NCBI GenBank assembly: GCA_964618075.1
Contig: CAZTZO010000016.1
Span: forward strand, 1 to 34,112
Length of the DNA: 34,112 nt
Direction: 5' to 3'
Source: CAYTMY01 sp964618075
GTDB taxonomy: Bacteria > Bacillota > Clostridia > Eubacteriales > Anaerofustaceae
In this document: one piece after another, positions 1 through 7,075 of the stretch
Position numbering within the stretch: position 1 is the first letter of the stretch
Layout: every line of letters begins with the position of its first letter
Notes under the pieces: generated by a model
The model's input: the letters and a program-made list of their open reading frames with translations, nothing else
The model's database searches: none
Told to the model about the DNA's origin: nothing
Translations under genes and position numbers: made by a program

Positions 1-21
1 CGCCCTCACGGACGGTCTTAC

Positions 22-180
22 ATTTGCAACCTGACCCGGTCACCTTGCAAAAAAACAACAGACCAAGCGTGTGGCAAAAGCGACTTTTTCATCCTGACCC
101 GGTCACTTTGTAAAAAAGAACGAAAGCCTGTGCATACACTACAGCGCATTTGCATTCTGACCCGGTCAGATTGCAAAAAA
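22..180. repeat. Tandem palindromic repeat array 1 (63-bp period)
   Basis: Three copies of the 11-bp near-perfect palindrome TGACCCGGTCA lie at 32-42, 95-105 and 158-168, exactly 63 bp apart. Outer arms (TTGCAA or close variants) flank the core, best preserved in the first copy, giving a second layer of dyad symmetry. The sequence between cores is only partly conserved (for example ACAGCGCATTTGCATTC before the third core). The array lies just past the 3' end of the SDR gene. The same element recurs at 32478-32720. Function is unknown. Confidence 0.85.
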
Positions 181-188
181 ACTTCATT

Positions 189-974
189 TTAAGAATACAT
201 CTTACCGACAAGGACATTGGTTAAGTTCGTCGGTAGTATTTTGGCAATAAATACGAATACCTTGTACTTAAAACCGCCTGTGTAGAGTATTTTCGGCGAT
301 TTTTTTTGAGATAATTTATAAATCAGTGAGGCTATTTTGTCGGGTGACATGCCGTTTCTCTCGTCCTTTTCCATAACCTTGAGCGCGTCTTGGGGCAAGC
401 TGCCGTAAAACTCGGTGCCTTCATTAAATATTTCTCTTGTATCGGTAAAGCCCGTAGAAACATCGCCGGGCATAACTATGCTTACCTTTATATTGAAATG
501 CTTTAGCTCGTTACTTAGCGCCATCGCCATAGAGTTGACGGCGGCTTTTGTAGCGGAGTAAAACGCCTGATATGGTATGGAGAGCACTCCTGCTACGCTG
601 CTTACGCAAATGATTCTCGGATCGTCCGATTTTCTGAGTAGCCCAAGCGCTGCCTTAATGCAGTGGAACTGACCGAAAAAGTTTACGTCGAATATCCTTC
701 TTGCACTTTCTTCGCTTGTAAACTCTATTGTCGAGGCTATCCCCATACCGGCATTGTTGACAAGCACATCTATGGAATTTTCTTTTTGAGCAATATTTTC
801 AAAGGCGGCGTTCACGCTGTTTTCGTCGGCTACGTCACAGGAAATATGCTCTACTCCCTCAAAGGAAGAGCCGCTTCGGCTCATCTCATATACCTTATAA
901 CCGTTTTTTATGAATAAGGAAACCGTGCTTTTGCCTATTCCGCTGCTGCCTCCTGTTATGACCGCCGTTTTCAT
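189..974 (-). CDS. Short-chain dehydrogenase/reductase, candidate 3-ketosphinganine reductase
   Basis: A 261-residue classical SDR. The N-terminal Rossmann motif TGGSSGIGK (residues 7-15) binds NAD(P), NNAG is near residue 92, and the catalytic set is SS followed by YSATK around residues 140-160. The length is typical of the family. Its start overlaps the last 4 bases of the upstream serine palmitoyltransferase-like gene, so the two are very likely translated together. The TGGSSGIGK motif and this pairing fit reduction of 3-ketosphinganine to sphinganine, as done by KDSR-type reductases, but SDR substrates cannot be read from motifs. It is the last gene of a three-gene minus-strand operon and ends next to the 63-bp repeat array. 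The SDR family call is secure; the substrate is an inference. Confidence 0.9.
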   Translation of the reverse strand: MKTAVITGGSSGIGKSTVSLFIKNGYKVYEMSRSGSSFEGVEHISCDVADENSVNAAFENIAQKENSIDVLVNNAGMGIASTIEFTSEESARRIFDVNFFGQFHCIKAALGLLRKSDDPRIICVSSVAGVLSIPYQAFYSATKAAVNSMAMALSNELKHFNIKVSIVMPGDVSTGFTDTREIFNEGTEFYGSLPQDALKVMEKDERNGMSPDKIASLIYKLSQKKSPKILYTGGFKYKVFVFIAKILPTNLTNVLVGKMYS

Positions 975-2149
975 TGTTCAAATCTCTCCCATACTTTTGC
1001 GAATATGCCGAGAGCTTCGTCGATAAGAGGCTTTGTATGCGTTGCCATATAGCTTGTTCTTAAAAGACATTCTGTCGGTGGCGTCGCCGGAGGAAGCACG
1101 GGATTTACATATACGCCCTCCTCATAAAGCACCTTTGCTATTTCAAGAGTTCTCATTGTTTCGTATGTATATATAGGTATGATAGGCGTGGGTGCGTCGA
1201 TATGCTTTATACCGAGCTTTGTAAGACCCTGACGCATATATTGGGAGATAGAGGCTAAATCGTCAACTATCTGTGGCTCCCTTTTTAAAATTCTCAGTGA
1301 AGCCAATGCACAGGCGCAGCTTGCGGGAGTTATCGAAGCAGAGAAGATAAAGGGGCGTGAAGCGTGTCTGACATACTCGACAACCTCTTTTTTTGCCGTC
1401 ATAAAGCCTCCGAGACTTGCAAGAGATTTTGAGAAGGTACCCATTATTATATCTATATCATCATTCAGATTGTAATAATTGGCACTGCCTCTTCCGCCGT
1501 TTCCTATTACGCCAAGAGCGTGTGCGTCGTCCACCATTACCCTTGCCTTGTACTTCTTTGCAAGAGCAACGATTTCGGGCAGCTTTGCGATATCTCCACC
1601 CATGCTGAACACTCCGTCTGTTATTATAAGCTTGCCTGCCTCAGCGGGTATCTTTTCAAGCTTCTTTTCCAAATCAGCCATATCGGCGTGTTTGTAGCGC
1701 AGCATTGTGCCATATGAAAGTTTGCAGCCGTCGTATATACTGGCGTGGTTTTCCTTGTCGCATATCATGTAGTCGCCCTTGCCGACTATAGCGCTAATGA
1801 TTCCGAGGTTGGACTGGAAACCCGTCGAGAAGGTCATTACAGCCTCTCTGTTTAAAAATTCCGCCAGCTCACTTTCAAGCTCAAGGTGCATATCGAGTGT
1901 ACCGTTTAAAAAGCGCGAGCCTGAGCAGCCTGTTCCGTAGTCTTCAAGAGCCTTAATACCCGCCTGTATTACCTCAGGGCGTATCGTAAGTCCGAGGTAG
2001 TTGTTTGAGCCGAGCATTATTCGTCTTTTCCCCTCCATTACAACTTCTATGTCCTGACGGGATTCGAGAGCGTGAAAATACGGATAAAGTCCCTTTTGTT
2101 TGATTTCGCATACCAGATCGTTTTTGTAGCATTTGTCAAATAAATCCAT
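971..2149 (-). CDS. spt: Serine palmitoyltransferase-like alpha-oxoamine synthase (PLP)
   Basis: A 392-residue PLP enzyme of the alpha-oxoamine synthase family, which condenses an amino acid with an acyl-CoA and releases CO2. H135 (NHAS), D208 and H210 (DDAHALGV) and the Schiff-base lysine K241 in GTFSKSLASLGGF are all visible. The motifs GLYPYF (20-25), GSRFLNGTLDMH (77-88), GTFSKSLAS and MATHT near the C terminus match my memory of Bacteroides serine palmitoyltransferase much better than KBL, which has GTLGKALGG, or BioF. No biotin or threonine-degradation genes are nearby. The expected product is 3-ketosphinganine, which the overlapping SDR could reduce. GGAGG lies 13 bases before the ATG, a long spacing, so the true start could differ slightly. 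CqsA-like or other AOS activity remains possible. Confidence 0.8.
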   Translation of the reverse strand: MDLFDKCYKNDLVCEIKQKGLYPYFHALESRQDIEVVMEGKRRIMLGSNNYLGLTIRPEVIQAGIKALEDYGTGCSGSRFLNGTLDMHLELESELAEFLNREAVMTFSTGFQSNLGIISAIVGKGDYMICDKENHASIYDGCKLSYGTMLRYKHADMADLEKKLEKIPAEAGKLIITDGVFSMGGDIAKLPEIVALAKKYKARVMVDDAHALGVIGNGGRGSANYYNLNDDIDIIMGTFSKSLASLGGFMTAKKEVVEYVRHASRPFIFSASITPASCACALASLRILKREPQIVDDLASISQYMRQGLTKLGIKHIDAPTPIIPIYTYETMRTLEIAKVLYEEGVYVNPVLPPATPPTECLLRTSYMATHTKPLIDEALGIFAKVWERFEQ

Positions 2150-2184
2150 TGATAATAATTGTCCTCCAAGTGCAAATAAAATGA

Positions 2185-3291
2185 TTATTCAAATGGGAAG
2201 GTGATGTTTATCCCCAAATCGTCGCGTACCTCTATTAATTCCTTTTGAACCGCTTCTCCCACAGGCACACCCTTTTCTTTTCTGTCCTGCCATACGAGAT
2301 ATTCCTTTTCGCCTGCCGTATATATTCTGTCCTCACCGGGTGCTTTTTGAGAGGCTCTTAAGCCTCTTAATATATCGCCTGCCGTTTTCTTGAAAGACTC
2401 AGAGCCCATAAAAGCCTCCGTGTCTATTGCGATAAAGAAATGTCCGAGATGATAAGGAATTTTTTCCTTGTTTTCTCCGATACCCGTAAGCATCTTCATA
2501 TAGCTGCCTGCCTGCAGGGCTGCTGACAGTATTTCGATTACCGTCGCATAGCCGTAGCCCTTGTAGCCTGCAAGATCCTCGCCTATTCCGCCCAAGGGAG
2601 CTAAAGCCGCTTCTCCCGTCGTCAGGTCAATAAGTATCTGCTTGCTGTCTGTCATGGCCTTGCCGTCGTGTCCGACAACCATTCCTTCAGGGGTGTCCTT
2701 GCCGATACGCTCGTAATATTCTATTTTTCCGCGCTGTGTGATGCTTGTGGCGCAGTCTATGACAAACGGGAATTCCTCGTCTGTCGGTAAGCCTATCGTC
2801 AGAGGGTTGGTTCCAAGCATGTTTTCCACTCCGAAGGTGGGAGCTATTGAAGGACGCGCGTTAGTGCCCGTTATACCTATCATATTTTGTTTTGTCGCCA
2901 TTGTCGCATAATAGCCGGCTATTCCGTAGTGTGTTGAATTTCTTGCAGCGACCATACCCATACCGTATTTCTTGGCTTTTTGTATAGCCATATTCATGGC
3001 ATTTGTCGCAACAATCATTCCCATGCCGTCATGCCCGTCGACCACAGCCGTCGTCGGGGTTTCGCGTATGATCTCAAATTCTGTAATCGGCTTTTGTATG
3101 CCGGCTTTAATCCTGTCTATGTATATCGGCTTAAACCTGTTGCAGCCGTGACTTTCGATACCCCTTCTGTCGCTTTCCATTAATACATCTGCGCATATCG
3201 CAGCTTCATCTTTGGGTACTCCCATTTTTTCGAACGCCTGAGTCATGAATGAACCTATCGTTTCCCACGATACATAAGGTCTGTTTTCCAT
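2185..3291 (-). CDS. Malate/L-lactate dehydrogenase family oxidoreductase (Ldh_2)
   Basis: A 368-residue protein of the Ldh_2 family (COG2055), which holds NAD(P)-dependent malate, L-lactate, L-sulfolactate and ureidoglycolate dehydrogenases unrelated to classical MDH/LDH. The family signature SHGCNRF followed by YIDRIKAG (about residues 54-73) includes the conserved His, and ARNSTHYGIAGYY is the usual second conserved block. AAGGAGAG lies just before the ATG. It is the first gene of an operon with the SPT-like enzyme (35-bp gap) and the SDR. Its role there is unclear: it may supply a 2-keto or 2-hydroxy acid, or simply be co-transcribed. The family is clear; the substrate is not. Confidence 0.88.
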   Translation of the reverse strand: MENRPYVSWETIGSFMTQAFEKMGVPKDEAAICADVLMESDRRGIESHGCNRFKPIYIDRIKAGIQKPITEFEIIRETPTTAVVDGHDGMGMIVATNAMNMAIQKAKKYGMGMVAARNSTHYGIAGYYATMATKQNMIGITGTNARPSIAPTFGVENMLGTNPLTIGLPTDEEFPFVIDCATSITQRGKIEYYERIGKDTPEGMVVGHDGKAMTDSKQILIDLTTGEAALAPLGGIGEDLAGYKGYGYATVIEILSAALQAGSYMKMLTGIGENKEKIPYHLGHFFIAIDTEAFMGSESFKKTAGDILRGLRASQKAPGEDRIYTAGEKEYLVWQDRKEKGVPVGEAVQKELIEVRDDLGINITFPFE

Positions 3292-3334
3292 ATTCTCTCC
3301 TTATTATGTGCGGTAAAAAAAAGTAAAAGTCACC

Positions 3335-3390
3335 GCCATATAAAAAAATTTAATATATAATTGTAACATAAAACGGCGAAAAAATGTAAT
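3335..3390 (-). promoter_or_regulatory. Possible promoter for the Ldh_2-SPT-SDR operon
   Basis: On the minus strand an extended -10, TGTTACAAT, has its TACAAT at 3360-3365. No good -35 is visible; TTACAT-like sequence sits about 18 bp upstream. The leader would be roughly 60 bases long. Confidence 0.4.
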
Positions 3391-3462
3391 TTATGAGATT
3401 AAAATAGCCTTAATTACTCATAAATCGCACAATTTAAACTTTTTTTATTCAAACAAAACGCC

Positions 3463-4032
3463 CTATGCCTCTTCGATTATAAGGCGCGCCGGGTTTTTGC
3501 TCAAAAGAGAATCAGCACTCATCGTTTGTGACAGCCAGCTTACTACGTCATGTTTATCCAAAAGAAGAGGCATTCTGTCGTGTACCTTTGAGACCGTTTC
3601 GTCTGCCTGAGTTGTGATTATGGCAAAATAGCCCCTGCCCGATTTGCTTGCAGCTATTCCCGCCATATAAAGCAGCTTGATATCCTCATCAAAGAAAAGG
3701 TATTTCTTCTTATCCCTGCTCCATTCGTAAAAGCCCGTAGCCGGAACTATTATCCTGTTATTTTTATACGCTTCGGCAAAGCTTGGCTTTGTTTTTACGC
3801 TTTCGCTTCTTGCGTTTATCAAAGATGTTTTAAATCCTGTCGGCTTGATGCCCCATTCGTACATAAACATCTCCGGGCTTTCTTTACCTTCCTTTATTAT
3901 AGGCGCATATTGCCCGGGAAATATCTCCCCCGAATCAAAGGGAATAGAGGTGTATTTCTTTTTTATTTCCTGTTTTAATTTTTTAGCCTCGATAAAACGC
4001 TCGTCGTCAAGAAACTGATATCTTCCGCACAT
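3463..4032 (-). CDS. yedK: SRAP/YedK family abasic-site crosslinking protein
   Basis: A 189-residue SOS response-associated peptidase (SRAP) domain protein, the bacterial relative of HMCES. It crosslinks to abasic sites in single-stranded DNA through the N-terminal cysteine. Visible hallmarks are MCGRY at the start (Cys2 exposed after Met removal), INARSES (DNA-binding Asn), ATGFYEW (catalytic Glu) and VHDRMPLLL (conserved His). It is a stand-alone minus-strand gene, divergent from the phosphate transporter. The protein is slightly shorter than many family members (about 220) but contains every core motif. Confidence 0.93.
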   Translation of the reverse strand: MCGRYQFLDDERFIEAKKLKQEIKKKYTSIPFDSGEIFPGQYAPIIKEGKESPEMFMYEWGIKPTGFKTSLINARSESVKTKPSFAEAYKNNRIIVPATGFYEWSRDKKKYLFFDEDIKLLYMAGIAASKSGRGYFAIITTQADETVSKVHDRMPLLLDKHDVVSWLSQTMSADSLLSKNPARLIIEEA

Positions 4033-4289
4033 AATTTTTCCTCATAAATTGTTTTTTAATAACGCAACTTTTAGTTTTACATAAGACGTTTTGTTTTATT
4101 GTATGAGTTCAAACATTTAATACGTTTTTGCAAGAGAAAAAGTCACATTAATTGCTCGTTTAGAATAATATTTTCATTTATTTTTACTCAAATCGACAGA
4201 TTTATGTAATAATAATTATATCAGATAATTAGGCTCTTTGAATCCTTAGAAGAGCTTGAAGTATGTTTTTAAGCTAAGGGTCAATAAAA

Positions 4290-6062
4290 ATGGATATTTT
4301 CAACATTTTTACATTGTTCGGCGGTCTTGCATTCTTTTTGTTCGGCATGAGTCAAATGTCCGAAGCCTTATCAAAGCTTTCGGGCGGCAAGCTCGAAAAA
4401 ATGCTCAAAAGGATAACCTCCAGCAAATTCAAGTCGATTCTTGCGGGGGCGGGCGTGACTGCGCTGATACAATCCTCCTCCGCTCTTACGGTAATGCTTG
4501 TCGGACTTGTCAACTCCGGCATAATGCAGCTCAAGCAGGCGATAAATATTGTAATGGGCTCGAATATCGGCACTACCATCACAGCGTGGATACTTTCTCT
4601 TTCAGGCATTAAAAGCACAAACTTTTTCGTGCGCCTGTTAAAGCCCGAGAGCTTCTCCCCGATACTTGCCTTAGTCGGTATAATCATGATGATGCTGGCA
4701 AAGGACGAGAAAAAGAGCGACGTCGGAAAGGTTCTTATCAGCTTTAGCGTGTTAATGTACGGAATGCAGCTGATGAGCTCCTCTGTTTCCCCCCTATCGG
4801 ATTCTCCTGTCTTTGCTTCGCTATTGACAAAGTTTTCGAATCCTCTTCTCGGCGTTCTTGCGGGACTATTCGTTACCGCCGTCATACAAAGCTCAGCTGC
4901 CTCTGTGGGTATATTGCAGGCGATATCTCTTACCGGCAACCTTACCTTTATGTCGGCGCTTCCTATAATTATGGGTCAAAACATCGGAACGTGCATTACC
5001 TCCGTGATAAGCGCTATCGGAGCAAACAACGACGCAAAGCGCGTTGCTGCCGTACACGTCAGCTTCAACGTTATCGGAACGGTAATATGCATGGCTCTGT
5101 TTTATGGATTAAACGCGCTGTTTTCGTTTTCGTTTCTTACTGAAGCGATATCTCCCGTAGGTATAGCGCTTTTGCATACCGCATTTAACCTAATTACTAC
5201 TATGCTTCTAATACCCTTTACGGGAATGCTGGAAAAAATCGCGCGCATCATAATAAAGGACAAGCCGGAGGAGAAAGACCCTATAGCCGCCTCTCTCGAC
5301 GAGCGTCTTTTGGCAACACCTGCATTTGCTATTGCCGAATGCTCTGACGTTACGGCAAAAATGGCAAACGAAAGCTATGATGAGATAATGAGCGCTCTTG
5401 ATATGGTAGAAAAATGTGATGCCGCAAAGCTTCCATTAATAGAAAGATGGGAAACTGACATAGATAAATACGAGGACAAGATAGGCACGTTTCTTGTCAA
5501 GCTCAACGGTAAAGAGCTTAACGAAGCTGACAGCAGGGAGACCTCCAAGCTATTGCATTTAATAGGAGATTTCGAGAGGATAAGCGACCACGGAGTAAAT
5601 ATTGCGCACTCTGTAAAGGAGCTTAAGGACAAGGAAATGAGCTTCTCGCCCCAGGCGAACGCAGAGCTGAAGGTATTGATAGACGCACTCGGCGAGATTC
5701 TCAAAATGAGCATTAACTCATACAAGGAAAACGACCTTAAGCTTGCGAAGAGAGTGGAGCCTCTTGAGGAGGTCATAGACCACCTGACAGAGGACATCAG
5801 AGCAAGGCATATTCAAAGACTCAGAGCAGGCGAATGCACGATAGAGCTGGGCTTTGTGCTATCCGATTTTGTGACGAATATGGAAAGAGTATCGGATCAC
5901 TGCTCAAATATCGCACTTTGCATTATAAGCATAAGCAATTCGGATTTTGAAACGCACGAATATGTCAGCTCCATGGACAAAAAACGCGCCGCCGATTTTG
6001 ACAGACTTGTAAGAGAGTATTCAATTCGCTTTAAGCTGCCGGACATAAACCGTACAAAATAA
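4290..6062 (+). CDS. Na+/phosphate cotransporter family protein with PhoU domain
   Basis: A 590-residue NptA-type transporter. Two inverted Na/Pi-cotransporter repeats carry the diagnostic QSS motifs, QSSSALTVM at residues 61-69 and QSSAASVGI from residue 200. Hydrophobic segments fill residues 1-310. The C-terminal part (about 335-575) is a PhoU-like helical domain with two repeats containing DFERISDHG and NMERVSDHC. It imports or balances inorganic phosphate at the membrane; the PhoU part is thought to sense or regulate. The short minus-strand reading frames inside it lack family features. Followed 41 bp later by the YczE-like gene, probably the same transcript. Confidence 0.93.
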   Translation: MDIFNIFTLFGGLAFFLFGMSQMSEALSKLSGGKLEKMLKRITSSKFKSILAGAGVTALIQSSSALTVMLVGLVNSGIMQLKQAINIVMGSNIGTTITAWILSLSGIKSTNFFVRLLKPESFSPILALVGIIMMMLAKDEKKSDVGKVLISFSVLMYGMQLMSSSVSPLSDSPVFASLLTKFSNPLLGVLAGLFVTAVIQSSAASVGILQAISLTGNLTFMSALPIIMGQNIGTCITSVISAIGANNDAKRVAAVHVSFNVIGTVICMALFYGLNALFSFSFLTEAISPVGIALLHTAFNLITTMLLIPFTGMLEKIARIIIKDKPEEKDPIAASLDERLLATPAFAIAECSDVTAKMANESYDEIMSALDMVEKCDAAKLPLIERWETDIDKYEDKIGTFLVKLNGKELNEADSRETSKLLHLIGDFERISDHGVNIAHSVKELKDKEMSFSPQANAELKVLIDALGEILKMSINSYKENDLKLAKRVEPLEEVIDHLTEDIRARHIQRLRAGECTIELGFVLSDFVTNMERVSDHCSNIALCIISISNSDFETHEYVSSMDKKRAADFDRLVREYSIRFKLPDINRTK

Positions 6063-6103
6063 AAGCTCTTAAATGAGCGCACAAAAAAGACAAAGGATAA
6101 AGG

Positions 6104-6757
6104 ATGACAAAAAGAAGCTACAAGCAGCTTATTAAAAGATACATATTTTTTGTTTTCGGGCTATTTGTGATGAGTATCGGAGTGGTGCTTTCGGCTAAGG
6201 CGAATCTCGGCACTTCTCCCATTTCGAGTGTGCCCTATGTATACAGCTTACAATATCCCCTCACTATGGGAAACTTTACTATAATCATGCACGCTTTTTT
6301 CGTATTGCTGCAAATAGCGATGTTACGAAAAAATTATCAGGCGATACAGATTTTTCAAATGTTCGTTGCCGTTGTGTTTGGTTATATTATTGATTTTAGT
6401 ATGATTATACTTTCATGGGTAAATGTGTCGGGGTATTTCGCTCAGTTTTCACTAATGCTTTTAAGCTGCGTGTTCGTTGCGTTAGGTGTAGCCATAGAGG
6501 TTAAAGCAAACGTCGTAATGCTGGCAGGAGAAGGTCTTGCGCTTAGTCTGTCTGAAGTTACTCATATGGAGTTTGCAAAGGCAAAGGTGATATGTGATGC
6601 TTCACTCGTTGTTTTTGCGCTTGTATCCTCCTTCATCTTTTTTAAGGAAATCCATGGGGTAAGGGAGGGCACTGTTATAGCAGCAGTGATAGTCGGCCCC
6701 ATTTCCAAAGTCTTTATAAAGGCACTGGAGCCGTTCGAAAAAAAGTATTTGAACTAA
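6104..6757 (+). CDS. YczE/YyaS-type integral membrane protein
   Basis: A 217-residue protein with about five or six hydrophobic segments. The N-terminal block FGLFVMSIGVVLSAKANLG followed by TSPISSVPYV and the PLTMGNF motif are typical of the YczE/YyaS (YitT-related) family of uncharacterised membrane proteins. The gene starts at ATG 6104 behind AAAGGATAAAGG. It follows the phosphate transporter closely. A transport role is often assumed for the family, but no substrate is known and the sequence gives none. Confidence 0.85.
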   Translation: MTKRSYKQLIKRYIFFVFGLFVMSIGVVLSAKANLGTSPISSVPYVYSLQYPLTMGNFTIIMHAFFVLLQIAMLRKNYQAIQIFQMFVAVVFGYIIDFSMIILSWVNVSGYFAQFSLMLLSCVFVALGVAIEVKANVVMLAGEGLALSLSEVTHMEFAKAKVICDASLVVFALVSSFIFFKEIHGVREGTVIAAVIVGPISKVFIKALEPFEKKYLN

Positions 6758-6785
6758 AGCTTTTTGTATATGAGAAAAATAATGC

Positions 6786-6814
6786 TTGAAAAGTCGGTAA
6801 TTATAGTGTAGTAT
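6786..6814 (+). promoter_or_regulatory. Predicted sigma-A promoter of the metG T-box transcript
   Basis: TTGAAA (6786-6791), a 17-bp spacer and TAGTAT (6809-6814) lie directly upstream of the T-box leader. Confidence 0.6.
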
Positions 6815-6820
6815 ATACAA

Positions 6821-7063
6821 TATTGATATTTAAGCAATGAAGCGATGAGTAACCTTGCAAGCGTTTATAAGAGAAGCGGTATTTTGCTGAGAGCCGCAAA
6901 CGAAAAAAGGGCGAATATGGTCGCAGAGCTTTCACTGCGGGCGAGTACATATGTATAAGCCTCGGGCGTTTTGGGCGCGATACAGCCCTTTTAAGAGGAC
7001 AAACGTCAAAAAGGGTGGTACCGCGGTAATATATCGTCCCTTAAAGAACGTTTCTTTTTTTTT
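6821..7063 (+). ncRNA. T-box riboswitch (tRNA-Met sensing) in the metG leader
   Basis: The leader carries the near-invariant T-box sequence AAGGGTGGTACCGCGG at 7011-7026, which pairs with the CCA end of uncharged tRNA. Stem I features are visible upstream: a GATGAGTA motif near 6845 and an apical hairpin with AGAGAAGCGG and CTGAGAGCCGC around 6870-6900. A candidate specifier ATG lies at 6917-6919 (context GCGAATATGGTCG). Downstream, AAGGG (7011-7015) can pair with CCCTT (7038-7042) and AAACGT (7001-7006) with ACGTTT (7048-7053). A run of nine T at 7055-7063 completes the terminator region. Uncharged tRNA-Met should favour antitermination and raise metG expression. The specifier assignment is less sure than the T-box itself. 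Confidence 0.92.
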
Positions 7064-7075
7064 AGGAGGAGAAAT

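Noticed and set aside
22..180. CRISPR array, because of regular short repeats with spacers
   Set aside because: The conserved core is only 11 bp plus loose arms, the spacers are partly alike between units and between arrays, and no cas gene is in the window.
22..180. Repeats acting as standard rho-independent terminators for the SDR gene
   Set aside because: The central palindrome leaves a one-base loop unless shortened, and on the minus strand the T-run comes before the hairpin, not after it.
971..2149. KBL (2-amino-3-ketobutyrate CoA ligase) or BioF for the PLP enzyme
   Set aside because: The lysine motif is GTFSKSLAS rather than GTLGKALGG, and no tdh or bio genes are nearby; the SPT-like call fits better, though activity is untested.
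4352..4939. 195-aa minus-strand open frame inside the phosphate transporter
   Set aside because: It is fully antisense to a gene with clear family motifs, and no ribosome site or protein family is visible.
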